NCBI RefSeq assembly: GCF_030409315.1
Contig: NZ_JAUFPS010000006.1
Span: 360-64,359, forward strand
DNA from: Mucilaginibacter flavus
GTDB lineage: Bacteria > Bacteroidota > Bacteroidia > Sphingobacteriales > Sphingobacteriaceae
Reading direction: 5' to 3'
DNA: 64,000 bases
Shown: positions 57,301-64,000 of the stretch, one piece after another
How positions within the stretch are numbered: the first letter of the stretch is position 1
Layout: each line of letters begins with the position of its first letter
Made by a program: the position numbers and the translations under genes
The notes under the pieces: generated by a model
The model's input: the letters and a program-made list of their open reading frames with translations, nothing else
Databases searched by the model: none
Told to the model about the DNA's origin: nothing

Positions 57301-58425
57301 TCAGGCAAAAGGTTTGCCATGGGTTTTACTGATTAAATATCGGGATACTGGGGGCAGCCCGTTTAACAGGTGCAGCGTTAACGCCGTGGTATTGTTGTTG
57401 CCAAACAAACGCTGCAATTGCCGCCCTACCCATAAACGCTGGGCAAATTGTTGGTTCCAGCTTTGAGTATAGTCGGCTTCAAGGTTCGCGCGGTTGCTTG
57501 CTGTAAAATTGCCGGGCTTATAATGACTGATAATTTTTTCTGAAAGGATTTTGGCCGAGTGGATAGCCATGGTCATGCCGTTACCGCAAAGGGGGGCTAT
57601 CATACCGGCAGTATCGCCGCTCATAAAAATATGATTGTCTACAGGGGCCTTCTTCTCAAAAGAGATTTCGTTGATCACCTCGGGCTTATCTAACAGAAAT
57701 TCGGCATTAGTAAAAATATCGTTGAGGTAAGGATTCTTGCGAATGATGTTTTCTTCCAGGTTTTGCAGTGAGCCATACTTGCGCAGATCATCGCGGTGGG
57801 CCATATAGCACATGCAATACCTGTCGCCATCGGTTTTGCTTACGCCACAATAGCCATCTTTATAATTATTAAGCTGGATAAGATCGGTAGGAAAATCCAT
57901 CCGTACGTGAAACTTTACAGCCAGGTAAGGGCTGCGCTTGTAAAAGAATGGCCGTTTTAGTTTTTGATCGAGGTTGGAGCGTTTGCCGAAAGAGCCAATG
58001 ACCAGGGGCGCAGTTAAAACCTCGGTTGGCGTAGGCACTTCAAAATGATCGGTCACAAAACGGATATCCTCCACCCTTGTGCCGGTCATAAAGTTTACAC
58101 CCTCTATTTTGGCTTTATGATACAGGAAGTTATCAAACGTATAACGGCTTAAACCAAAACCGCCCAGATCAAGCTTTTGGGTGAATTTAGTGCCCGATGC
58201 CGCGGTTACCTCTACCCGGTTTATACGGGCGACGTTTAATTGCTCAAGATCGATATCTAATTTACTGAGGAAGGGAATAACCTCGTTACTGATGTACTCG
58301 CCACATACCCGGTGCATGGGGTATGTTTTTTTTTCGATAAGGGTAACTTTTAATCCGGCCCGGTTAAGCAGTATGGCGTTGAATAATCCCGCAAGGCCGC
58401 CGCCAACTATGATTACATCGTTCAT
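57301..58425 (-). CDS. FAD-dependent oxidoreductase/hydroxylase of the type III PKS cluster
   Basis: A 374-residue flavoprotein of the p-hydroxybenzoate hydroxylase/geranylgeranyl reductase superfamily. The FAD site is IVGGGLAGLFNAILLNRAG (5-23), and the C-terminal FAD block FMSGDTAGMIAPLCGNGMTMAIHSA (about 270-294). CGEYIS at about 41-46 matches the geranylgeranyl-reductase-type motif. It could hydroxylate or reduce the polyketide, as SrsC does in Streptomyces. It is six bases after the PKS gene. Confidence 0.87.
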   Translation of the reverse strand: MNDVIIVGGGLAGLFNAILLNRAGLKVTLIEKKTYPMHRVCGEYISNEVIPFLSKLDIDLEQLNVARINRVEVTAASGTKFTQKLDLGGFGLSRYTFDNFLYHKAKIEGVNFMTGTRVEDIRFVTDHFEVPTPTEVLTAPLVIGSFGKRSNLDQKLKRPFFYKRSPYLAVKFHVRMDFPTDLIQLNNYKDGYCGVSKTDGDRYCMCYMAHRDDLRKYGSLQNLEENIIRKNPYLNDIFTNAEFLLDKPEVINEISFEKKAPVDNHIFMSGDTAGMIAPLCGNGMTMAIHSAKILSEKIISHYKPGNFTASNRANLEADYTQSWNQQFAQRLWVGRQLQRLFGNNNTTALTLHLLNGLPPVSRYLISKTHGKPFA

Positions 58426-58431
58426 AGCCGG

Positions 58432-59541
58432 TCAATGCATTTCAAGGATCATACCCTCTACCGTTAAACCCGGACCAAACGCGAAACTCATAATCTTTTG
58501 ATCTTTTAAATTTTGCGCCTTCAATATTTTTTGCAACACAAAAAGTATGGTAGCCGATGACATATTGCCGTATTGCTGCAAGGTTTCGTACGCAAAAGCA
58601 TTACTTTCTTCGGGTAGTTCCAAAGCCTGCTCAACAGCTTCCAATATTTTGCGACCGCCGGGGTGAACCGCATAGGCTGTAATTTCTCCCGCATCTAATT
58701 TTGCCTTTTGCAAAAAACGACCGGTTAACGCCTTTATATTTTTTTTGATCTGTTTTGATACGCGTGAAGTAAGCTTCATTTCAAAACCGGTATTGCCCAC
58801 ATACCAGCCCATGTCATCGCGGGCTTCGCTCACAAATTCCGAGTAGAAGTTTTTTAAAGCTAAGTATGTTCCGGTGCTTATGCGTTGTGAGGTATTTTCG
58901 ACCAATACGGCAGCGGCCCCGTCAGAAAACAGGGAATTGGCCACCCAGTTATCCAGCGTATTGTCTTTTTGAAAATGCAGGGTACAAAGTTCAACGCTTA
59001 CCACCAGCACCTTGGCTTCGGGATTAGCACGGCAAATATAATCGGCCACTTTAAGGCCGTTTATAGCCCCGTAGCAACCCATAAAGTTAATACAGGTGCG
59101 TTCAGTATCGCGATTCAAATTAAGCCGCTCCACCAGTTCAATATCAATTCCCGGCGCATGCATGCCGGTGCAGCTGATGGTTACCAAATGGGTGATCTGT
59201 TGTAATATGCCGGTTTCAAAGCCGCTTAAACAATTATTTACGGCGTTAATCGCTATCGCGATAGCTTCACTCTCATACAACTTGAGCCGCTTTTGAGTAT
59301 CAGGGAATGGATCGAAACTACCCGATGGATCGAAGAAACTATATTTCGATGGATCGCTTTCGCCAAAATCGGGGATCACCGAATACCGGTGATCGATGCC
59401 TGAATTATCGTAAATGGTTTTAAGGCGGGCTGCATTGGTTTTATCCAACCCAAAAGCATCTACCATAAAATGGTAAATATCCTGCTGGGCAATACGGTTA
59501 TGGGGATTTGCAATCCCGATGGCACTAATGCAACTCTCCAT
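58432..59541 (-). CDS. Type III polyketide synthase (chalcone-synthase superfamily)
   Basis: A 369-residue homodimeric condensing enzyme that uses acyl-CoA starters and malonyl-CoA, without ACP. The triad is complete: C156 in FMGCYGAINGL, H293 in AVHPGGRKILE and N326 in YGNMSSATI. VTISCTGMHAPGID is the conserved preceding strand. With the flavoprotein and methyltransferase behind it, the set resembles srsA-srsC-srsB, which makes phenolic lipids (alkylresorcinols and alkylquinones). The starter length and product are not determined by sequence. Confidence 0.93.
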   Translation of the reverse strand: MESCISAIGIANPHNRIAQQDIYHFMVDAFGLDKTNAARLKTIYDNSGIDHRYSVIPDFGESDPSKYSFFDPSGSFDPFPDTQKRLKLYESEAIAIAINAVNNCLSGFETGILQQITHLVTISCTGMHAPGIDIELVERLNLNRDTERTCINFMGCYGAINGLKVADYICRANPEAKVLVVSVELCTLHFQKDNTLDNWVANSLFSDGAAAVLVENTSQRISTGTYLALKNFYSEFVSEARDDMGWYVGNTGFEMKLTSRVSKQIKKNIKALTGRFLQKAKLDAGEITAYAVHPGGRKILEAVEQALELPEESNAFAYETLQQYGNMSSATILFVLQKILKAQNLKDQKIMSFAFGPGLTVEGMILEMH

Positions 59542-59613
59542 TTTTATACTTATGCTTAAAGCTTAAGGCCCAAAGCCTAAAGCAAAGTATTTGCAACAAT
59601 CAAATACCGGTTT

Positions 59614-60144
59614 TTACTTGCTGATCTCGGCTTCGATACTCACGTTGGCCTCGTTTGATAAAATTATATTTTTACTGCCGATGCCAAAATCCGTCCTCAA
59701 AACCTGGAAATCGCCTTTAAATGTTGCGGTGCTGCCACTTTCAACATACGTAAAAGGTATTTCAATCAACTTTGTTTTGTCTTTAATAGTTACGTTAAAA
59801 CTGCCCGTATAGTTGTTTCCACTCTTATGTTTAAATGAAACCGATTTTACCGTAATTTTAGGGTACTTAGCCACATCAAAATAATCATCGCTTTTTAAAT
59901 GATTATCGCGGCCCTCACTATCGGTATTTACGGTGTTAGCTGCCACCGAGGCCTCAATAGTGCTTGTAGCCAGGTTGGCGGGGGTAAACTTAATATCAGC
60001 ATTAAAACCTGTGAAAGTTCCCCCAACGTTGAAGCCAAGGTTTTTAATTTTAAAAGTAACCGCGCTTTTGGTCACTTTGGTTTGCGCAAATGTGTTAACA
60101 GCTAAAAAAGCTAAAACGGCAATGGTATAAATTCTTTTAATCAT
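59614..60144 (-). CDS. YceI-family periplasmic lipid-binding protein
   Basis: A 176-residue protein starting at MIKRIYTIAVLAFLAVNTFAQ, a clear signal peptide. The mature part is one lipocalin-like YceI domain: VTFKIKNLGFNVGGTFTGFNADIKF and DSEGRDNHLKSDDYFDVAKYPKITVKSVSF, the latter being the strongly conserved RDxHLxSxDFFD region. YceI proteins bind isoprenoid-like or amphiphilic molecules. Its place upstream of the PKS and divergent from a UbiA-like gene may be meaningful. Confidence 0.92.
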   Translation of the reverse strand: MIKRIYTIAVLAFLAVNTFAQTKVTKSAVTFKIKNLGFNVGGTFTGFNADIKFTPANLATSTIEASVAANTVNTDSEGRDNHLKSDDYFDVAKYPKITVKSVSFKHKSGNNYTGSFNVTIKDKTKLIEIPFTYVESGSTATFKGDFQVLRTDFGIGSKNIILSNEANVSIEAEISK

Positions 60145-60280
60145 GATATAAAAAACGTTGCTTTCAAACATAACAATTTATACGCTACTAATTTTTACAT
60201 TAGTGAACTAAGCAACCCATTGTATGTTTATAACGTTCTACTAAAGACTCATGGTTGCCTTTATAGTTTAATTATCCTAA

Positions 60281-61165
60281 ATGAAATTAAAACAGATTAT
60301 TCCTACCCGCTCGGCCTGGGCACATATGCGTTTTGTGTTTTCTGTTTTTTTACTGCCGGTATATTTATTTGCCTTTAGTCAGTCGCCCACCGTAAATCCC
60401 GGTAAAGCTTTGCTCATCTTTTTTATATGGCATTTATTAGCTTTCCCGGCAAGCAACGGCTACAACAGCTATTTTGATAAGGATGAAGAAAGCATCGGCC
60501 TGCTTGAAAAACCACCGGTAGTTGATATCAGTTTGTATTATTTTTCAATCCTGTTGGAGGCATTAGCATTTGGGTTAGGCTTTTTAATTAACTGGGAGTT
60601 CGCCTTTGCGGTGCTCATTTACGGTGTGATGTCAAAACTGTACAGCCATCCGGATACCCGGTTAAAAAAGTATCCGATCATTAGCTTTTTAACGGTGTTT
60701 ATTTTCCAGGGATGCTTTATTTATTATACCACCTATTCGGCTTTGAGCGGCTTAAGTTTGTTCAGGCATTGGGATACGGGGTTTATCATCGCTGGAGCTA
60801 TTTGCTCGTGCCTCATTGGGGCATCATACCCGCTCACGCAGGTTTATCAGCATGAGGAAGATAGTCGCCGGGGGGATATTACCATCAGTATTTTATTAGG
60901 TTATAAAGGTTCGTTTATATTCTCGGGGGCGATGTTTGCTACGGGCATTGCCTGCTCCACTTATTATTGGCATTCTTTGGGGAAACTAAGCAATCTGTAC
61001 TTTTTTCTGGCTTGCGCATTGCCGATCTTCCTTTACTTTAACTATTGGTTTTATAAAGTAGGTCGATCAACCACAAACGCCAATTTTAAAAATGCCATGC
61101 GGATGAATTTTTTAAGTTCGGGATGTATGCTGGTTTACTTTGGGGTGCTGGCGATATTAAGATAA
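60281..61165 (+). CDS. UbiA-family prenyltransferase-like membrane protein
   Basis: A 294-residue protein with about eight to nine membrane helices. The first aspartate-rich region is NGYNSYFDKDEESIG (about 59-73), in place of NDxxDxxxD. The second is YQHEEDSRRGDITISILLG (about 190-208). Both polar loops are present but slightly altered, so catalysis of prenyl transfer is probable, not certain. Near a type III PKS, a prenyl acceptor aromatic compound is plausible. No other quinone genes are near. Confidence 0.82.
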   Translation: MKLKQIIPTRSAWAHMRFVFSVFLLPVYLFAFSQSPTVNPGKALLIFFIWHLLAFPASNGYNSYFDKDEESIGLLEKPPVVDISLYYFSILLEALAFGLGFLINWEFAFAVLIYGVMSKLYSHPDTRLKKYPIISFLTVFIFQGCFIYYTTYSALSGLSLFRHWDTGFIIAGAICSCLIGASYPLTQVYQHEEDSRRGDITISILLGYKGSFIFSGAMFATGIACSTYYWHSLGKLSNLYFFLACALPIFLYFNYWFYKVGRSTTNANFKNAMRMNFLSSGCMLVYFGVLAILR

Positions 61166-61168
61166 ATT

Positions 61169-61831
61169 ATGTTTCTGATGAGAAAACTTTTTATTCTGAT
61201 TACATTATTACTTGCCATAACTACCCAATCATTATTTGCTCAAAACTCAGATAGTCAACTTAATGCCAGGATAAAAACACAAGTAGATTCCCTTAGAAAA
61301 ACCGGTATTGATACCATAATTGTTTATAAAAGTTATTGTATTGGTTGCGAGGTTTTATGGAAAAACAAGCGTGACCGATGTGCTTATGAGGGATATTACA
61401 TAAACGCGCGATTATTCTGGAAACATGAAGGATTAACTTACTTTACAGCCAAAGACAATTGTTTTGATTACACAACAGTCACAATTACCGCCGATAGCTT
61501 GTGGCGGTTTTACTCAAAAAACAGTGACGCCATAGCAAATGAAACCATTAAACAGCTTCAATATACAGTAGTTGAAAACGGTGAAAAAAAGACTTACTCC
61601 TCATTAATCGATCATTCATATAGACAAGATATTACGATAGTGAAGAGAGAGCAAATTATTGAAAAATATTTGGACGATTATAATTTTGAAAAGACGGTCG
61701 ATTTTTCTGGTCTTAAACCGAATATTAATTACGAATACAATATCAATACAAAAACTAAACGGTTGCAAATTATCTTAAACTCGTTAACCAATACATTGGC
61801 AAAACAAAAATTACTCTCCCGGATCAACTAA
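61169..61831 (+). CDS. Uncharacterised secreted protein
   Basis: A 220-residue protein with a signal peptide (MRKLFILITLLLAITTQSLFAQ; a Met three codons earlier is the frame start). The mature part contains paired cysteines CIGCEVLW and DRCAYEG, then DNCFDY, which may form disulfides in the periplasm. No known domain recognised. It is three bases after the UbiA-like gene, and its 3' end overlaps the convergent porin gene by four bases. Confidence 0.68.
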   Translation: MFLMRKLFILITLLLAITTQSLFAQNSDSQLNARIKTQVDSLRKTGIDTIIVYKSYCIGCEVLWKNKRDRCAYEGYYINARLFWKHEGLTYFTAKDNCFDYTTVTITADSLWRFYSKNSDAIANETIKQLQYTVVENGEKKTYSSLIDHSYRQDITIVKREQIIEKYLDDYNFEKTVDFSGLKPNINYEYNINTKTKRLQIILNSLTNTLAKQKLLSRIN

Positions 61832-63144
61832 AACTCAATATGTGCCCGCATAGAAAACACATTAACCGGACCGCGATCTTTATTATAGGCCGGATTTAAG
61901 ATAAACTGGTAATCGGGTGTAAGCCAGAACTTCTTTTGATAGGCATTGATCTTGTAATATAACTCGGCAATCATTTCGTGGCCGTAGTTCAGTTTGCCAT
62001 CTCCAATAATAAAGCCATAACCACCGGCGGCAAGATAGTTTTTGTGCAGGGTTGACAATCCATTGGCGATGAACGCCAGGCCAAGCTCATCATCTCCTCG
62101 TCTCCATGAATTGCCTTTAAGCACGCCGCCAAAACTTAGCGAACGATCAATCTCGGTAAAATACCAGGTTTCGGTATGGCCGTCGTTATAGCTTAGTTTG
62201 GCAAACACGCCAAAATCTTTAGTGAGGTATTGGTCGGCACTGATGCCAAAGCCATATTTATGTTTGCCGTAGGTAAGGTTGGTATCAACCACCGGGTTTA
62301 CGGGGTTAAGTGCCAGGGCCGTATTATATACCCCCATTTTACCATTATTTCTGAAACCTAATAACCTCACTGTTCCTTTGTTGCCATTAAGCGTATAACG
62401 GCGTTCGTACTCCAGCGTTTGGGTATTAGCCTTGCCTATTTTTGCATCCCATATGGCACCGTTAGCTGTAGTTGTCGACATGGTGAAGGCAAACCTCAGC
62501 GTCCAGTTAGGTTGCCCTAACTCGGTGTGTATGCCCATCACATAACCGCGGGTGTTGGCGGGGTAATCCCAGGCACCGTTATCCATCAGCGCCCAGTTCA
62601 TAAACTGGCTGCGCGGGTCGTGACTAAATTCGTTACCGTCATAAAAATCGGCCATGCCAAACTTACCAACTGTTACCTGGAAGTATCGTTTGCTTTTTAA
62701 ACCAGCCAACTGGTTGTTGGCATCCTCAAGGGTATCTTTATCCTTACCCCATTCAAAGTTTTGGGTAAAATATAACCTGGCGATATAAATTTTAGGTTCG
62801 GCGCTGCCAACCCTAAACGTTTCACCATTTGGAAAGCCGGCAACGCCCAAAGTTTTGCTTAAGCCCGATCCGCCCGAAAGTTCGGGGTTAAAATAGGCCG
62901 ATGCTCCTTTCCAAAGCCGCGCCGCGCCAAAAAAGGTAGCGGTAACAGAACTTTGCGTTTCAGATTTGGTAAGTAAACTGTTATCGCCCGTGTAATCGGC
63001 TCCAAAAGATGGCTTGTACTGGGTAATAATAGTTTGCTGAAAATGGAAGTTGAAGCGTTGTTGCTTTAGGGTATCTTGTGCTTTGGCCGTAAAAACCGTT
63101 GCAAACAGGATGGATATAGATAGTAAAGTTTTTTTCATAAACAT
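61828..63144 (-). CDS. OprB-family carbohydrate-selective porin
   Basis: A 438-residue outer-membrane beta-barrel with a signal peptide (MKKTLLSISILFATVFTAKAQ; a second Met at residue 3 may be the true start). Family blocks include FNFHFQQTIITQYKPSFGADYTGDNSL (start), QVTVGKFGMADFYDGNEFSHDPRSQFMNWALMD and WDYPANTRGYVMG. The alternating hydrophobic strands end in an aromatic residue (AHIEF). It should allow diffusion of sugars. No sugar kinase or other uptake gene is adjacent. Confidence 0.92.
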   Translation of the reverse strand: MFMKKTLLSISILFATVFTAKAQDTLKQQRFNFHFQQTIITQYKPSFGADYTGDNSLLTKSETQSSVTATFFGAARLWKGASAYFNPELSGGSGLSKTLGVAGFPNGETFRVGSAEPKIYIARLYFTQNFEWGKDKDTLEDANNQLAGLKSKRYFQVTVGKFGMADFYDGNEFSHDPRSQFMNWALMDNGAWDYPANTRGYVMGIHTELGQPNWTLRFAFTMSTTTANGAIWDAKIGKANTQTLEYERRYTLNGNKGTVRLLGFRNNGKMGVYNTALALNPVNPVVDTNLTYGKHKYGFGISADQYLTKDFGVFAKLSYNDGHTETWYFTEIDRSLSFGGVLKGNSWRRGDDELGLAFIANGLSTLHKNYLAAGGYGFIIGDGKLNYGHEMIAELYYKINAYQKKFWLTPDYQFILNPAYNKDRGPVNVFSMRAHIEF

Positions 63145-63173
63145 AAGGCTGCAATGCTAACCGCCATGTGTAG

Positions 63174-63821
63174 CTATGGTTTGCACTCCAGGTAAAATTG
63201 TTGCAGGTAGGTTTCCATAAACGCGTGGCGCTGTTGGGCCAGTTTACGTCCGGTAGCGGTATTCATCCTATCTTTAAGCAGTAATAGTTTTTCGTAAAAA
63301 TGATTAATTGTAGGCGCCGGGGAGTTTTTATACTCCTCTTTGCTCATATTTAAATTGGGTTCTACCTCTGGGTTATAAATTTCCCGGCCTTTAAAACCTC
63401 CGTAACTAAACGCGCGGGCTACACCAATGGCACCAATAGCGTCTAATCTATCGGCATCCTGTACTATAGCCAACTCTGGCGAATGGAATACAACTTTATC
63501 AAAACTTGCTTTGAACGACATGTGCCTGATAATCTGTTGCACATGCTCAATCACCGCTTCATCAACACCTACACTGCGCAGGTATTTAGCAGCTGTGGCG
63601 GGACCAATTTCCTCATCACCATTGTGGAATTTGGCATCGGCAATATCATGAAGAAGTGCGGCAAGTTCAACAGTAAGCAGATCGGCTTCCTCTGTTTGTG
63701 CTATCAATTTGGCGTTGGTCCAAACACGGTGAATATGCCACCAGTCGTGGCCACCTTCAGCATCCTTAAGGGTATCGCGTACAAATTGTACAGTGTTTTG
63801 TATAAGCGTTGCTGTTTCCAT
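63174..63821 (-). CDS. HD-domain phosphohydrolase (YedJ-like)
   Basis: A 215-residue HD-superfamily metal-dependent phosphohydrolase. Metal ligands: GGHDWWHIHRVW (H at about 20-27), ALLHDIADAKFH (HD at about 52-53) and the later aspartate in VQDADRLDAIGAIGVARAF (about 117-135). The order and length match the uncharacterised YedJ/HDc family; a nucleotide substrate is likely. Not in an evident operon. Confidence 0.9.
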   Translation of the reverse strand: METATLIQNTVQFVRDTLKDAEGGHDWWHIHRVWTNAKLIAQTEEADLLTVELAALLHDIADAKFHNGDEEIGPATAAKYLRSVGVDEAVIEHVQQIIRHMSFKASFDKVVFHSPELAIVQDADRLDAIGAIGVARAFSYGGFKGREIYNPEVEPNLNMSKEEYKNSPAPTINHFYEKLLLLKDRMNTATGRKLAQQRHAFMETYLQQFYLECKP

Positions 63822-63876
63822 CCGGGTGCAAAGATATTATTGCCCCGGCAGAAACTACGGGAATAATTGTAAATTA

Positions 63877-64000
63877 TTAAGCAGCGGCTATTTTTTCTGT
63901 ACTGATAAGTTCATGCACGTCTACCTCAAGAATGCCAGATATTTGAAAAAGCCGCTCAACAGTTATCTTAGTATAACCCAGTTCTATTTTGCTGTACGCG
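63877..64000 (-). CDS. XRE-family helix-turn-helix regulator, C-terminal part, cut by the window edge
   Basis: The last 40 codons of a minus-strand gene running off the right edge. The visible protein reads AYSKIELGYTKITVERLFQ, then ISGILEVDVHELI, ending in KIAAA. This is the third to fifth helices of a Cro/CI-type HTH domain (YSKIE-x-G, then I-x-I-x-x-L-x-x-I-A-x-x-L-x-V). The start and any further domain lie outside the window. Confidence 0.8.
   Translation of the reverse strand, partial: AYSKIELGYTKITVERLFQISGILEVDVHELISTEKIAAA

Noticed and set aside
1..64000. CRISPR array, prophage, integrative element
   Set aside because: No regularly spaced direct repeats with unique spacers, and no integrase, terminase, conjugation or transposase genes were seen.

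Overview
The window is chromosomal DNA of a Bacteroidota bacterium, most likely a Sphingobacteriaceae member (Mucilaginibacter/Pedobacter-like). The grounds are the family content (XrtN exosortase, OprB-type porin, CruF/CrtW carotenoid genes, DUF4197, AraC and LuxR regulators), TAnnTTTG-type -7 promoter boxes, and interspersed palindromic and heptameric repeats typical of the group. There is one tRNA (Glu-TTC). I saw no rRNA, CRISPR array, prophage or intact insertion sequence. The genus is inference.

Layout. 0.1-1.75 kb: CLC-F type fluoride exporter (-) behind a fluoride riboswitch. 1.8-3.8 kb: an EF-Tu domain-III-like small protein, a membrane protein and an SGNH hydrolase. 4.0-7.4 kb: a tightly overlapping minus-strand cassette of enoyl-ACP reductase, dehydratase, ketosynthase, ACP and phosphopantetheinyl transferase, resembling a dedicated type II fatty-acid/polyene system. 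7.6-9.5 kb: a divergent oxidoreductase/AraC pair with a shared operator. 9.9-11.3 kb: chitinase lipoprotein. 11.4-16.2 kb: exosortase N system with its VIT-domain, PEP-CTERM-like substrate, a winged-helix regulator and two identical-pattern dyad operators. 16.2-19.6 kb: a cloverleaf-like palindromic repeat, then an RNA-repair/ribosome-rescue operon (unknown protein, RtcB, PrfH) with a structured leader. 19.5-24.7 kb: ferrochelatase and a nucleotide-sugar/exopolysaccharide block. 24.9-26.2 kb: Kdo transferase carrying in-frame heptamer repeats. 26.5-32.0 kb: carotenoid glycoside-ester operon (hydrolase, two acyltransferases, CruC-like GT, CruF, IspH, CrtW). 32.2-36.0 kb: GH13 amylase, alcohol dehydrogenase and esterase. 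36.1-38.7 kb: a candidate small RNA, a Crp/Fnr regulator and small membrane or secreted proteins.

39.0-45.7 kb: tRNA-Glu and, divergently, a six-gene operon with DUF427 protein, FAD disulfide reductase, ABC ATPase, fused permease/binding protein, EgtB and EgtD. It appears to combine ergothioneine synthesis, uptake and possibly redox recycling. 45.7-46.1 kb is a patch of palindromic repeats. 46.1-50.1 kb: PhyH dioxygenase/AraC pair and a NarL-type two-component system. 50.1-53.7 kb: two uncharacterised proteins and a DUF4197 lipoprotein. 53.8-59.5 kb: one continuous minus-strand run from a type III PKS, flavoprotein and methyltransferase (SrsABC-like phenolic lipid set) straight into a PhoR-like kinase, DUF47 protein and Pit phosphate transporter. 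59.6-64 kb: YceI, UbiA-like prenyltransferase, a periplasmic unknown, OprB porin, HD phosphohydrolase and a truncated XRE regulator at the edge.

The observations I rate highest are the egt operon with its likely disulfide reductase, the RtcB-PrfH operon with an unknown first gene and nested-hairpin leader, the XrtN locus with matching dyads, and the fluoride riboswitch/CLC-F pair.
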